Assembly (NCBI GenBank): GCA_002418865.1
Contig: DIEY01000008.1
Coordinates: 1-49,368 of the forward strand
Length of the DNA stretch: 49,368 nt
Source: Bacteroidales bacterium UBA5762
GTDB taxonomy: Bacteria; Bacteroidota; Bacteroidia; Bacteroidales; TTA-H9
Direction: 5' to 3'
Part shown: positions 8,376 through 17,146 of the stretch, in pieces
How positions within the stretch are numbered: the stretch's first letter is position 1
How the letters are laid out: each line of letters opens with the position of its first letter
Notes under the pieces: generated by a model
What the model was told of the DNA's origin: nothing
The model's input: the letters and a program-made list of their open reading frames with translations, nothing else
Databases searched by the model: none
Translations under genes and position numbers: made by a program

Positions 8376-9278
8376 TTATAACGTATTTTTAGGTGTTGAC
8401 AATAAGGTTTGTAAGCTTTGTTTAATTTTTAATCTAAGTTCAGGACTAACGGGCACGAGAGGAAGGCGTAATACTTCTTCGCATAATCCGAGTGAGGCAA
8501 GAGCCGCTTTTATTCCTGCAGGACTGCCGTTGGCAAACAACATTTGTGTAAATTCCAAAAGCGCCAAATGAATCTTGCGGGCTTCGTTAAATACTTCCTC
8601 GAGACCCCACTTAACCATAGTAGATGTTGAAGCAGGCAATACATTGGCTACCACAGAAATCACCCCACTACCGCCAATAGCGAGAATAGGAAGGGTAAGG
8701 TTATCGTCGCCCGAAATGACCAAAAAATCTTCGGGTTTATCTTTGATAATCTTGGCAATTTGTTCCAAGTTACCCGAAGCTTCCTTAACAGCGCAAATTT
8801 TTGAATTAGCCCTTGCCAAGCTTACTGTAGTTTCTGCCGTCATGTTCACCCCCGTGCGACTAGGAACATTGTATAGAATGACGGGCAAGGGGCTGGCTTC
8901 GGCTATCGCCATAAAATGTTTGTAAAGCCCTTCTTGTTGGGGCTTGTTATAATAAGGCGTAACCGATAGTATAGCATCATATCTATGTAAATCAGCTTTT
9001 TGTATAGACGATAGTACTTCGGATGTATTATTTCCGCCAATACCATAAACCAATGGAACCCTATCTTTTACGGTTTCACGAATAAAAGCAGCAAGCTCAT
9101 ATTTTTCGTCGGAGTTTAAAGTTGGAGTTTCGGCAGTTGTGCCCATAACTACCAAATAATCTACTCGATTGTAGAGAACATATTCGATTATTCTTTCAAG
9201 TGATTCATAATCTATAGAATAATCCTGTTTAAAGGGAGTGATCAGAGCTACTCCCGTTCCTTTCAATTTATCTATCAT
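8376..9278 (-). CDS. dapA: 4-hydroxy-tetrahydrodipicolinate synthase
   Basis: DapA condenses pyruvate with aspartate semialdehyde, the first committed step to diaminopimelate and lysine. The 300-residue TIM barrel has the GTTAETPTL motif (46-54), catalytic Y136 in YNVPSRTG, and the Schiff-base lysine K165 in AVKEASGN. The start overlaps the end of the DUF6913 gene by 4 bases, and the M14 peptidase begins 5 bases downstream, so the three genes look like one transcript. All catalytic residues are intact. Confidence 0.95.
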   Translation of the reverse strand: MIDKLKGTGVALITPFKQDYSIDYESLERIIEYVLYNRVDYLVVMGTTAETPTLNSDEKYELAAFIRETVKDRVPLVYGIGGNNTSEVLSSIQKADLHRYDAILSVTPYYNKPQQEGLYKHFMAIAEASPLPVILYNVPSRTGVNMTAETTVSLARANSKICAVKEASGNLEQIAKIIKDKPEDFLVISGDDNLTLPILAIGGSGVISVVANVLPASTSTMVKWGLEEVFNEARKIHLALLEFTQMLFANGSPAGIKAALASLGLCEEVLRLPLVPVSPELRLKIKQSLQTLLSTPKNTL

Positions 9279-9865
9279 GTTTTATTAATATGAGTTAAAT
9301 AATGAGTTACGTTTTGTATAAAGTTAGTTAGAGGAAGATGGTCATCCTTTTGAATAAGCAAGTCGAAAATGAATTGGTTGAAATCTGAATTTTCTCCAAC
9401 TTTCAGGGTTGCTCCACTAATAGTAGCAAGATATTTCATAGGATAACAATCTAACTGGCTCAGGTCGATAAGAATATCGGGTTGAATTTCATTGAAACCC
9501 GCAATAGCTTTTTCGTTAGGTATGGGAAACCATTTTAATTGCTTGCGTGTCAAACACTGCTGATTCCCAGTAGGCGTGAAAAATAAGGGTAGTTTGTTTT
9601 GTGGATAATAACACCACAGTTTCACTTGTTTCCCTCTTAAACGTAAAGATTCTGCGAACCTTTCTACTTCTTTGAAAGTTTGTTCTTCTTTCAATTCAAA
9701 TAATACCAGAACAGAGTGTGCTTCATCCAAATTTATAAATTTTGCACTTCGTTTTATCTGGGATTTATTCTTGAGAATCGTCTTTTTGGCCAGGTGTATT
9801 TTTAAGTTTTTCAATGAAAGCACTATAGCTATTTTTTGGGGCTTTGATATTGCAAAATTATGCAT
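9275..9865 (-). CDS. DUF6913 family protein upstream of dapA
   Basis: A small cytoplasmic protein of the Bacteroidota DUF6913 type, often found just before dapA; its function is unknown. Recognisable features are a basic N-terminal segment (LKNLKIHLAKKTILKNK), a central GKQVKLWCYYP strand and the PDILIDLSQLDCYPMKYLATISGA segment. The frame opens at ATG 9863-9865 (196 residues). However, a TAATTTTG promoter element on the minus strand lies at 9853-9860, inside that start. A TTG at 9814, giving a product that begins with LKNLKIHL, would fit both the promoter and the shape of homologues, so the true start may be there. Confidence 0.75.
   Translation of the reverse strand: MHNFAISKPQKIAIVLSLKNLKIHLAKKTILKNKSQIKRSAKFINLDEAHSVLVLFELKEEQTFKEVERFAESLRLRGKQVKLWCYYPQNKLPLFFTPTGNQQCLTRKQLKWFPIPNEKAIAGFNEIQPDILIDLSQLDCYPMKYLATISGATLKVGENSDFNQFIFDLLIQKDDHLPLTNFIQNVTHYLTHINKT
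9853..9860 (-). promoter_or_regulatory. Bacteroidota -7 element for DUF6913-dapA-peptidase
   Basis: Minus strand reads TAATTTTG here. If used, transcription would begin near 9846, which supports a start codon for DUF6913 downstream of the annotated ATG (for example the TTG at 9814). Confidence 0.4.
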
Positions 9866-9921
9866 AAATTAACTGTTTGCCCATTTACTTTCATTAATTT
9901 TAACGACGAATTGTTAGAAGA

Positions 9922-10692
9922 ATGAGAATTACTTTTTTAGGTACAGGTACTTCACAGGGAGTTCCAGTAATTGCATGCAGTTGTGATATTTGTACTTCGT
10001 CCGATCCACGGGACCGAAGATTGCGTTCATCTATTCTGATTCAAGATGGCAACTTAAATATTGTGATAGACGCTGGGCCAGATTTTCGTTGCCAGATGTT
10101 GAAAGCAAACCTTAAAACCCTTAGAGCTGTTTTAATTACTCACGGGCATAAAGACCATATAGGAGGGATAGATGATGTTAGACCATTCAACTATTTCATG
10201 CATAAACCAGTAGATATTTATGCAGCCGAGGAAGTTCAAAAAGATATTCAACGTGATTTTTTTTATGCCTTCGACGAAGATAAATACCCAGGCATTCCAG
10301 ACATTGAGCTCCATACAATCACCGACTTAATGCCTTTTCAAATTGATCACCTCGAAATAATCCCATTGGAGGTGTGGCACAACAGGCTCAAGATTTTAGG
10401 ATTCAGGATAGGAAATTTTGCTTACATTACCGATGCTAGTTATATTCCTGAAAAAAGCATGAAATTATTGAATGGTTTGGAAGTATTAGTCATCAATGCC
10501 CTTAGATTTGAACCTCATTTCGCACACTTCAATCTACAGCAGGCTATCGATATTATACATCATCTGAGACCTCAATCTGCCTATCTCACCCACATCAGTC
10601 ATGGACTTGGATTACACGAAAAAACCGAAAAATCTTTACCTCCAAATATTTTTATTGCTTATGATGGACTCGAGATAGTGATTAGCAGTTGA
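9922..10692 (+). CDS. MBL-fold metallo-hydrolase (PhnP-like)
   Basis: A 256-residue metallo-beta-lactamase-fold hydrolase, closest in layout to PhnP / cyclic-phosphate phosphodiesterases. It opens with FLGTGTSQGVPV, a typical PhnP-type start, followed by CSCDICTSSDPRDRRLRSS (residues ~19-37), a cysteine-rich segment. The metal motif THGHKDHIGG lies at ~73-82, and later ligands are in ITDASYI, HISHGLG and the C-terminal block. The substrate cannot be set from sequence; a cyclic nucleotide/phosphate ester is a family-based guess. It is transcribed divergently from the DUF6913-dapA unit. Confidence 0.85.
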   Translation: MRITFLGTGTSQGVPVIACSCDICTSSDPRDRRLRSSILIQDGNLNIVIDAGPDFRCQMLKANLKTLRAVLITHGHKDHIGGIDDVRPFNYFMHKPVDIYAAEEVQKDIQRDFFYAFDEDKYPGIPDIELHTITDLMPFQIDHLEIIPLEVWHNRLKILGFRIGNFAYITDASYIPEKSMKLLNGLEVLVINALRFEPHFAHFNLQQAIDIIHHLRPQSAYLTHISHGLGLHEKTEKSLPPNIFIAYDGLEIVISS

Positions 10693-10748
10693 TGTGAGAG
10701 GGTAATTATATTTTCTAAAATTTATGATCCAGAATTTCGAAATTGCAA

Positions 10749-11957
10749 ATGAATAAAAAGAAACATAACATGTTTTATTCTGTCAAGCTCTTTTTCAGAA
10801 AAATGAAATTATTGAGAAGGATTCGAAAGAAGAATAAGCAGGTAGAAAAAATGGCCAAACAGCAAATTCGTGAAAGAGAAAAATATCTTAGAAAATGGGA
10901 AAGACGTAGAAGGCGACGTTTACTCCGCTTCATTGTCAAGAAACAATTTCAAAAAATTTTTCGCCCGAAGAAAAAGGAAAAAACTCAACAAACTGTTAAG
11001 ATATATGAAGAACCTAAGCAAAAGCGTGCTGGGTATTCTTCATGGAAGAGGCGAAAGCGAATTATTCGATTTTTGATTTACAAGTCTATAAAATCGTGGT
11101 CTTTGGGAAAGAAAACTGACGTTCAAAATCGGCAAGTTGCCACTGCGAGACTTAACAAACGAGAAAAATGGACAATGATGCTCAACAGTGCCTCAGCCTT
11201 TATAATAGCCTATCTAACCATTCAAATCATCGGTCAAATGCTTACTTTGTTCATTGCTCAGAATTTCGAATTTCAAGGAAGCATCCGATATTGGGGAGTA
11301 GTTTATTTTATAACTTCGAACGACTGGACGCCAGATGCAGTGTTAACTTTATATAGTGTACAGCCTTTAGTGGGGCTCACCTTGGCATTAATCAGCCTTA
11401 TCATTTATTTAAATGTTCAACAATTCGAGGGAATACTCAAGATGATATTTTTGTGGCTCTATATCAATGGCTTAGTTGCATTTTTTGGGGCTTTGGCCGT
11501 AGGAACTATTATTAGCAAAGGTTTTGGTTTTGTGGTTATTTACCTGTATTTGATGGATACGGGCAAATTGCTGGTCTCACTTTGTTCGTTGGGCATTTTG
11601 CTCATTATTGGGGTTTTTTCACGCTCTTTGTTTATTAACTCAGCCAATGTCTATTTCGAAGAAATCAACTTCAAAAATGTAAAGTCAGTTATCAGATACC
11701 ATATTGTTTATCCTGCCTTGTTGGGTAGTTTTATCCTCATACTATTCAAACTTCCCAAAATTACTTCTTATGAACTTTTCACTCTAAGCACTATTATTCT
11801 GTTATTGCTTCCGGTATGGACTTCGCCTGGAATCATGGGTGAAAAAATTTTCGAGAATAAAGGGAATTTAACTTTACGCCCTTGGATGCTACTTCTTTCC
11901 TTCTCGGCATTGATGCTTTTCCGTTTACTTACCGACCCTCAACTTTTTGCCATTTAA
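10749..11957 (+). CDS. Unknown polybasic-tail multi-pass membrane protein
   Basis: I do not recognise this family. From the ATG at 10749 the product has 402 residues. Residues 1-140 are extraordinarily basic and probably helical (for example KWERRRRRRLLRF at ~49-61), interrupted by only a few acidic residues. Residues ~145-395 hold about seven hydrophobic helices (near 145-170, 196-222, 231-256, 260-290, 317-335, 341-358 and 378-393). By the positive-inside rule the basic tail should be cytoplasmic, where it could touch nucleic acid, ribosomes or anionic lipid. The C-terminal membrane part loosely resembles Yip1-like proteins, but no motif proves it. It is separate from the MBL gene by 56 bases. 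Confidence 0.6.
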   Translation: MNKKKHNMFYSVKLFFRKMKLLRRIRKKNKQVEKMAKQQIREREKYLRKWERRRRRRLLRFIVKKQFQKIFRPKKKEKTQQTVKIYEEPKQKRAGYSSWKRRKRIIRFLIYKSIKSWSLGKKTDVQNRQVATARLNKREKWTMMLNSASAFIIAYLTIQIIGQMLTLFIAQNFEFQGSIRYWGVVYFITSNDWTPDAVLTLYSVQPLVGLTLALISLIIYLNVQQFEGILKMIFLWLYINGLVAFFGALAVGTIISKGFGFVVIYLYLMDTGKLLVSLCSLGILLIIGVFSRSLFINSANVYFEEINFKNVKSVIRYHIVYPALLGSFILILFKLPKITSYELFTLSTIILLLLPVWTSPGIMGEKIFENKGNLTLRPWMLLLSFSALMLFRLLTDPQLFAI

Positions 11958-11958
11958 A

Positions 11959-12006
11959 TTGATGGATATGCCTTGAGCAAAATAGGGATTAAGCCATCAA
12001 ATTTTT
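11959..12006 (+). terminator. Possible terminator between convergent genes
   Basis: TTGATGG (11959-11965) pairs with CCATCAA (11994-12000), followed by ATTTTTATT. The loop is long (28 bases) but contains a further CTT/AAG pairing. The T-run overlaps the end of the convergent sensor kinase gene. Confidence 0.35.
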
Positions 12007-14782
12007 ATTCTGCTTCGTTAAGCATTTTTTTAACCAAAGATTTCAATTCATTGCGGGTAAAAGGTTTTGCCAAGTAATGCGAGAATCCTTCCTTTAATAA
12101 TCCTTCTGGTTTTAGTTTCAGTGCGTTGGCAGTAATTGCTGCCACAGGAGTTAGCCGGTAATTTTCCATTTGGCGCAATTTTTTGAGAATTTCAATGCCA
12201 CTGGCCGAACGTCCTAAATTGATATCGAGCAAAACAATATCATAAGTTTTATGGCGAGCAGCTTCGAGGGCCGATCTGCTATCCACATAGGCATCTACAT
12301 CATAGTCATCTTGAAGCGTGTAAACCATAAATTCTCTGTTGGTTTCTTCGTCTTCCACCAACAACACAGAAGGTTTATGAACGGTTTCTTCCAAACTTTC
12401 AGCAGGTAATGAGGTTCTCGAAATCAGTCCTTTTTCAGTGGGAACGGGCAAGTATACCGTAAACGAAGAACCTTTCCCTGGTTCGCTTTCTACTTCGATT
12501 TTTCCTCCTAAGATATTCACAAGATTTCTAGTGAGGCTTAAGCCAACGCCGACACCTTCATGCTTTCGGTTAATCCCTTCACTGGCCTGCCTAAAATTAG
12601 AAAAAATAAGTCCTTGCAAATCTTTAGGAATTCCTACCCCAGTATCCGAAATCTTTATCAAAGCCCATTCCTTGCCATTGATAGTCTGTTGAAGAAGATC
12701 AATTTTTATATATCCTTCCTCGGTATATTTCAAAGCATTATCCATGAGTTGACGGATAATTTTTTCGACATGAGATTCATCGCTTCTTACCTCGATTCGA
12801 TAATCTTCCGGCTGATATATAATCTGCAGTCCTTTTTCTTCGGCCTTATCTCTATAATCCACCAAATATCTATTAATCAATGGATGAAGCATAAAATCGC
12901 AGATTTCTGTTTCTACGCGATAGGATTTTAAATCAGATAAATCGAGAATGCTTGTAAGCGTATTGAGCAAGCGTTCACCACTTTGCAAAATAGCAATTGC
13001 CATGTTGATATGCTGAGGATTTTGAAGCTCATCTCTTAAAATACTGGCAAATCCAATGATGCCGTTCAAAGGAGTTCGAAGTTCATGATTCATCGTAGAA
13101 AGAAAGTTTTCGGTTACTCTTTCCGATTCTTGAGCATTTTGATTAGCTATTGCCAGTTCAGCCTTGATTTCTTCAGTTTTCTTCAATTCTTCCTGATGCA
13201 TATGTTTTTCATTCTTCAACAAAGTGCGATAATATAAAGCATGAATGAGTGCAATAATAGCCAACCCCGTAGCCATTATTAACATAGCCCAAACCCACGC
13301 CGGGGTATTATTTTGATTATTGTCGAAGATTGTGTTTGCAGTTTGTGTTGAAGAAATGGAAGCTAAAGAATCTCGCAAACTATTGAGTTCTTGCTGAAGC
13401 TGGGCTAATTGGCTTTGGTGGAAATCTTGATCCAGGGAATCCTTCCACTGAGAATATAACTGATAATAATTCAAGGCATCGACTAAATCTCCACTTGCCT
13501 TAGCAATCTTATACTTTTCTAAATATAAATCAGGGAAAAAATTAATGAGATGATATGATGTAGCATAACTCAAGGCTTCGTCGAGGTCTTGAACTGCTTT
13601 TGAGGTTTGGTGCATTTGATTGTATATCTGAGCGCGAGTATGAAGCACGCTCGAAAGGCTTACAAAATCATTCATTCCTCTAATTAACCGGATGGATTGA
13701 TTAACCAATTCGAGGGCTTCTTGCCATCTTCCTTCCAGCATTTTTAAATTAGCCAGATTGTTAAGTACAGCTGCTTCTCCTCCAAAGTCTTTATCTGCAT
13801 GAAAATATTCAAAGGCCGATAAAAGATACTTTTCTGCTTCGGCCAAATTACCCAACTCCTGATTCACTAATCCCAAATTGTTGTAAATATCCCCAACATT
13901 CGATGGTCGGACTTTCATCTGATGAAAATATCCCAATGCTTTGTCGAACCATGCTGCAGCTTCTTTCAGTCTTCCCATCCCAAACATAATGGTGCCAATA
14001 TTGTTGGTGGAATAGTACAAAAGTTCTTTGTCTTTATATTTTTGACCAACCTGATAAGCCGAAAGATAATTCTTTAAAGCCAAGCTATTGTCCCCTAAAA
14101 TGGAATAAATATAACCCGTTTGGTTCAGCAGATTTCCATAAATATTTGGATGAACAGTATCAATAGGCAAATCGAGACCTTTGGTGGCATAACTCAAAGC
14201 AGGCTTATAATTCCCCTTTTCAGACTCAATAATGGATTTACATAAATAAGCTTCTGCTTTCATGGCATAATTTATATCAGGATGGCGCAATACGATTTGG
14301 CAATATTTATTAGCCAACTCATAATCACTTTCATCAATCGACAACCATGTTTTACCGAGACAAGTTTTTAAAAAAATTTCTTGAGAAGGTTTTGAATTTA
14401 CATCGGTTATTCTGTTAAAAAGTTTCCATGCCTGTTCAGGCATTTCTAAATTGGAATAACTTTTACCTATGTAATATAAAGCAGTAAATAACTCACTGTC
14501 TTTCTCTTTACGATTCGCATCTATAGATATTTTCTTTGCAACCTCAATCACAACCTCTGGATGCTTTTCATAACGATGCTGAGCAAACGCGATGAAGACA
14601 TTTAAGCTATCCTGAAAATTTCTTGCATCCGTAAAATCGGGCAAGGTGTCCGTATTACACACCTCCATCAGGTCGGCATTCTTTTGATGTGCATCCACTC
14701 CCGAACAAAAATTTAGTATAATGATGAGAAATAAAAGTCTCCCCCATGCGTTCATACAATTGTATGTATTACTTGGCTTCAT
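12005..14782 (-). CDS. TPR-containing hybrid sensor histidine kinase/response regulator
   Basis: A 925-residue signalling protein with a signal/anchor segment near residues 14-31. Tetratricopeptide-like helical repeats cover ~95-450 (clear units around 254-290 and 294-330), then a coiled coil (~455-475). One transmembrane helix lies at ~495-517 and a second coiled coil follows (~522-558). The HisKA domain has phospho-acceptor H566 in NHELRTPLNG. The HATPase domain has N682 (MDNALKYTEEG), DTGVGIP (713-719) and GVGLSL. The C-terminal receiver domain has acidic D811, phospho-acceptor D853 (LLDINLG) and K906. The periplasmic TPR sensor plus hybrid relay is a typical Bacteroidota design. No DNA-binding output or partner regulator is adjacent, so the phosphorelay target is unknown. 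Confidence 0.93.
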   Translation of the reverse strand: MKPSNTYNCMNAWGRLLFLIIILNFCSGVDAHQKNADLMEVCNTDTLPDFTDARNFQDSLNVFIAFAQHRYEKHPEVVIEVAKKISIDANRKEKDSELFTALYYIGKSYSNLEMPEQAWKLFNRITDVNSKPSQEIFLKTCLGKTWLSIDESDYELANKYCQIVLRHPDINYAMKAEAYLCKSIIESEKGNYKPALSYATKGLDLPIDTVHPNIYGNLLNQTGYIYSILGDNSLALKNYLSAYQVGQKYKDKELLYYSTNNIGTIMFGMGRLKEAAAWFDKALGYFHQMKVRPSNVGDIYNNLGLVNQELGNLAEAEKYLLSAFEYFHADKDFGGEAAVLNNLANLKMLEGRWQEALELVNQSIRLIRGMNDFVSLSSVLHTRAQIYNQMHQTSKAVQDLDEALSYATSYHLINFFPDLYLEKYKIAKASGDLVDALNYYQLYSQWKDSLDQDFHQSQLAQLQQELNSLRDSLASISSTQTANTIFDNNQNNTPAWVWAMLIMATGLAIIALIHALYYRTLLKNEKHMHQEELKKTEEIKAELAIANQNAQESERVTENFLSTMNHELRTPLNGIIGFASILRDELQNPQHINMAIAILQSGERLLNTLTSILDLSDLKSYRVETEICDFMLHPLINRYLVDYRDKAEEKGLQIIYQPEDYRIEVRSDESHVEKIIRQLMDNALKYTEEGYIKIDLLQQTINGKEWALIKISDTGVGIPKDLQGLIFSNFRQASEGINRKHEGVGVGLSLTRNLVNILGGKIEVESEPGKGSSFTVYLPVPTEKGLISRTSLPAESLEETVHKPSVLLVEDEETNREFMVYTLQDDYDVDAYVDSRSALEAARHKTYDIVLLDINLGRSASGIEILKKLRQMENYRLTPVAAITANALKLKPEGLLKEGFSHYLAKPFTRNELKSLVKKMLNEAE

Positions 14783-14872
14783 CGTGGATCGAAAAAAAGA
14801 AGTTTGCGCAATTGTAGACTTGATTTATAATGCAAATAAACAAAATTAAATGATTTATTTCGAACTTTATTG

Positions 14873-14893
14873 TTATGTTGAATCGCAACATAA
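14873..14893. promoter_or_regulatory. Perfect inverted repeat in a divergent intergenic region
   Basis: TTATGTTG (14873-14880) and CAACATAA (14886-14893) form a perfect 8-bp inverted repeat around AATCG. It lies in the 355-base gap (14783-15137) between the divergent sensor kinase and acyltransferase genes. It could be an operator for a dimeric regulator or a short transcript hairpin. I see no other clear signal in this gap. Confidence 0.35.
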
Positions 14894-15137
14894 AGCTTAC
14901 AAAAGCTAATTGAACACATGATTCAGATCTTTAAGGTTATAACAGGAACTTTATCGTTTATTCGTATTTTTTTATTAGACCTATCATAGATGAGGTTGGC
15001 CGTAACAAAGCAAAAAAGGGCTTTTGCCGATTATTGATTGTGATAAAATAGCGAAAACTGAATTTACAGATGCTCAAACAGAGAAAAGGAATAAACAAAA
15101 TGGGGGCCGAAAAATAAGAAATTTTGAATTGTGAAGG

Positions 15138-16052
15138 ATGAAAAATTTTATACATTATATTGAATATCTTTTACTCAGGTTTTTTCTGGCTCTTATCAGA
15201 TGTTTTCCACTACGATTCTTATATTTTCTTTCAAACATCACCTATTTTATTTTGTTCGAAGTAATAAGGTACAGGAGAAAAATTACACAACATAATTTAC
15301 GGATATGTTTTCCGACCAAAGATGAATATTGGATTGAAGCCACAGCTCACAAATTCTATCATCATCTTTCCGATATTTTATTAGAAAGCCTGAAAGGATT
15401 TTCGCTTTCGCGCGAAGAATTGTTGAAACGATTCAAGCTGTCCAATCCTGATATTTTTTGCGAAATAGAAAAAAAATATTCGAAAATTATCATAGCATCG
15501 GCGCATTATGGAAACTGGGAATGGGGAGCTTTGCTTATCCCATCATTGCTGAAATATCAAACTTACGGCATTTATAAACCGCTGTCGAATAAATACATTG
15601 ATCGATATTTAAAAACGCATAGGGCTTTATGGGGTATGCATCTGGTTTCGGTGACTCAAACTGGATTTATGTTTAGAAATTCTAACGAACGTCAGGCCTT
15701 CTTTTTCCTTTCCGACCAGTACCCAGGCAACCGAAAAAAAGCCTTACAATTTGAGTTTATGGGCCTGCCTACGCTTTGGCTTGGTGGACTCGAAAAATAC
15801 GCACGTCATTTTCAACTCCCTGTTTATTACTTTGGTATAAGGAGGGTTAGCAGAGGAAAATATGAGGTATTTGCCGAGCCAATTGCCGAAAATCCTCAGC
15901 AGCTCGATAAGGGAGAAATTATTAATAAATATGTTAGAATTCTCGAAAAAGAAGTTGAGCAATGCCCCAGCAATTGGTTATGGTCGCATCGAAGATGGAA
16001 AAATCTAGTTGAAAGAACAAATTTATTTCAATCGACAGGTGGCCATTCATAA
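15138..16052 (+). CDS. LpxL/HtrB-type lipid A (late) acyltransferase family protein
   Basis: A 304-residue membrane-associated acyltransferase of the LpxL/HtrB family, which adds secondary acyl chains to lipid A or related lipids at the cytoplasmic face of the inner membrane. A hydrophobic N-terminal anchor spans ~8-42. The catalytic HX4E motif is H123-E128 (HYGNWE). Downstream family segments include SDQYPG (~194) and the C-terminal WLWSHRRWK (~282-290). All expected residues are present. Tail-to-tail it overlaps the PlsC-like gene by 25 bases, placing two lipid acyltransferases back to back on opposite strands. Confidence 0.88.
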   Translation: MKNFIHYIEYLLLRFFLALIRCFPLRFLYFLSNITYFILFEVIRYRRKITQHNLRICFPTKDEYWIEATAHKFYHHLSDILLESLKGFSLSREELLKRFKLSNPDIFCEIEKKYSKIIIASAHYGNWEWGALLIPSLLKYQTYGIYKPLSNKYIDRYLKTHRALWGMHLVSVTQTGFMFRNSNERQAFFFLSDQYPGNRKKALQFEFMGLPTLWLGGLEKYARHFQLPVYYFGIRRVSRGKYEVFAEPIAENPQQLDKGEIINKYVRILEKEVEQCPSNWLWSHRRWKNLVERTNLFQSTGGHS

Positions 16053-16582
16053 TATTTTTCGGGATGTTTGGCCCATGAAGCCCTAAAATATCCTTGAATC
16101 TTCCGCATATCGCCTTGCATGTCACCTGTTGGATAAAACATATTTCCCAGATGCATTTTTTTATTGGAATAATCAATCTTGGTAAGTAAAATGGGCAATC
16201 CCGTAGCTCGACTTATTTCATAAAATCCTGTCTTCCATCGTTTTACCTTTTTACGAGTGCCTTCTGGTGTTATTGCCAAAATAAAACTTTTAGATGTTTG
16301 AATTTGATTTACAAGCTCACTTACGAATCGCTTATCTTTACTTGGATATACAGGAACACCACCCAACATCTTTAAAATAGGCCCCAATGGCCAGAAAAAA
16401 TATTTCGACTTGATGAGAAATTTCGGCTTAATGTTTATTGCTCTCGAAAACAGCCATCCATAAACAAAATCCCACAAACTGGTATGAGGCGCTTGTATAA
16501 TGATGAATTTATTGCCTTCGGGACAACCACCTTCGACAGTCCATCCCAGTATTTTCAGAATAATACGAGAAATTTTCTTCAT
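16028..16582 (-). CDS. PlsC-like 1-acyl-sn-glycerol-3-phosphate acyltransferase family protein
   Basis: A 184-residue short member of the PlsC/LPLAT superfamily. The catalytic HX4D motif is H33-D38 (HTSLWD), and the substrate-binding TPEGTR motif is at residues 105-110. There is no long N-terminal membrane anchor, unlike canonical PlsC (~240 residues). This compact type is common in Bacteroidota and may acylate glycerophospholipid or another membrane lipid; the acceptor is not determined. The gene lies 39 bases downstream of the Gre-domain gene on the same strand. Confidence 0.85.
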   Translation of the reverse strand: MKKISRIILKILGWTVEGGCPEGNKFIIIQAPHTSLWDFVYGWLFSRAINIKPKFLIKSKYFFWPLGPILKMLGGVPVYPSKDKRFVSELVNQIQTSKSFILAITPEGTRKKVKRWKTGFYEISRATGLPILLTKIDYSNKKMHLGNMFYPTGDMQGDMRKIQGYFRASWAKHPEKYYEWPPVD

Positions 16583-16621
16583 TAAGCTCGTTTTGAGAAG
16601 GCCAACAAGAGAAATAAAAGA

Positions 16622-17074
16622 TTATGCAACTTGCAATATCTTATGCTTGATATTATTGAAAATGAATTCATCTCCAGCCTTTTTCCCTTTCATGGCCTCG
16701 AATATAGGCACTTGTGGGGAAATCACAAACCATGTATCCCCATCAACCTTTATCTTGCCTAAACCAACGGCAACGAACATATTTTGACGATCGGTCATCA
16801 CAATCGATCCGAATTCTACATTTTTGAATTCATCTTCTGGATTGATCTTTCTTAAAACATCGAGCTGTTCTAAGATTTTATTATACTGAATAGCAAACAT
16901 TTCGCTTTTTTGAAGATACTGCGACCGGTAGGATTCATAGATATCCAGCGTATTGACCTCTTCCTGGGCAGCTTGTTCGGCTTCCTCAATGGCAAGCCTC
17001 GTCCTCTCGGCAGCCGATTCAAGAGTTTTTAAAGCCTCTTCGTATACTTTCTTCTTTAATGAATTCTGTTCCAT
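16622..17074 (-). CDS. GreA/GreB-like C-terminal domain protein with N-terminal coiled coil
   Basis: A 150-residue protein with the architecture of a transcript-cleavage factor. A helical coiled-coil-like N-terminus (residues ~5-75, rich in E, A, L, K) is followed by a compact beta domain with GSIVMTDRQNMFVAVGLGKI, WFVISPQVPIFEAMKGKKAGD and a final FNNIKHKILQV. The PIFEAMKGKKAGDEF portion resembles the Gre C-terminal SPIGRALLGKKVGDEV segment. Gre factors bind the RNA polymerase secondary channel; whether this one has the acidic tip residues is not certain. Start chosen at ATG 17072-17074, since the longer frame crosses a terminator-like hairpin. Such proteins are sometimes mislabelled 3-oxoacyl-ACP synthase. 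Confidence 0.75.
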   Translation of the reverse strand: MEQNSLKKKVYEEALKTLESAAERTRLAIEEAEQAAQEEVNTLDIYESYRSQYLQKSEMFAIQYNKILEQLDVLRKINPEDEFKNVEFGSIVMTDRQNMFVAVGLGKIKVDGDTWFVISPQVPIFEAMKGKKAGDEFIFNNIKHKILQVA

Positions 17075-17097
17075 AACCGCTTTAACTTGAATAGAAT

Positions 17098-17146
17098 AAA
17101 AAAAAACCTCCCGACAAATGATCTTGTTTAATGCCGGGAAAGGTTT
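17098..17146 (-). terminator. Terminator-like hairpin in the leader of the Gre-domain gene
   Basis: On the minus strand AAACCT/AGGTTT (17104-17109 with 17141-17146) and CCCG/CGGG (17110-17113 with 17135-17138) stack with a 2-base bulge, and a 9-base U-run follows (17098-17106). It ends about 24 bases before the start codon at 17074. No minus-strand gene exists just upstream that would need a terminator, so it looks like an attenuator in the 5' leader. Confidence 0.55.

Noticed and set aside
14958..15155. 65-codon minus-strand frame in the sensor kinase/acyltransferase gap
   Set aside because: It overlaps the acyltransferase start and has no features of a real gene.
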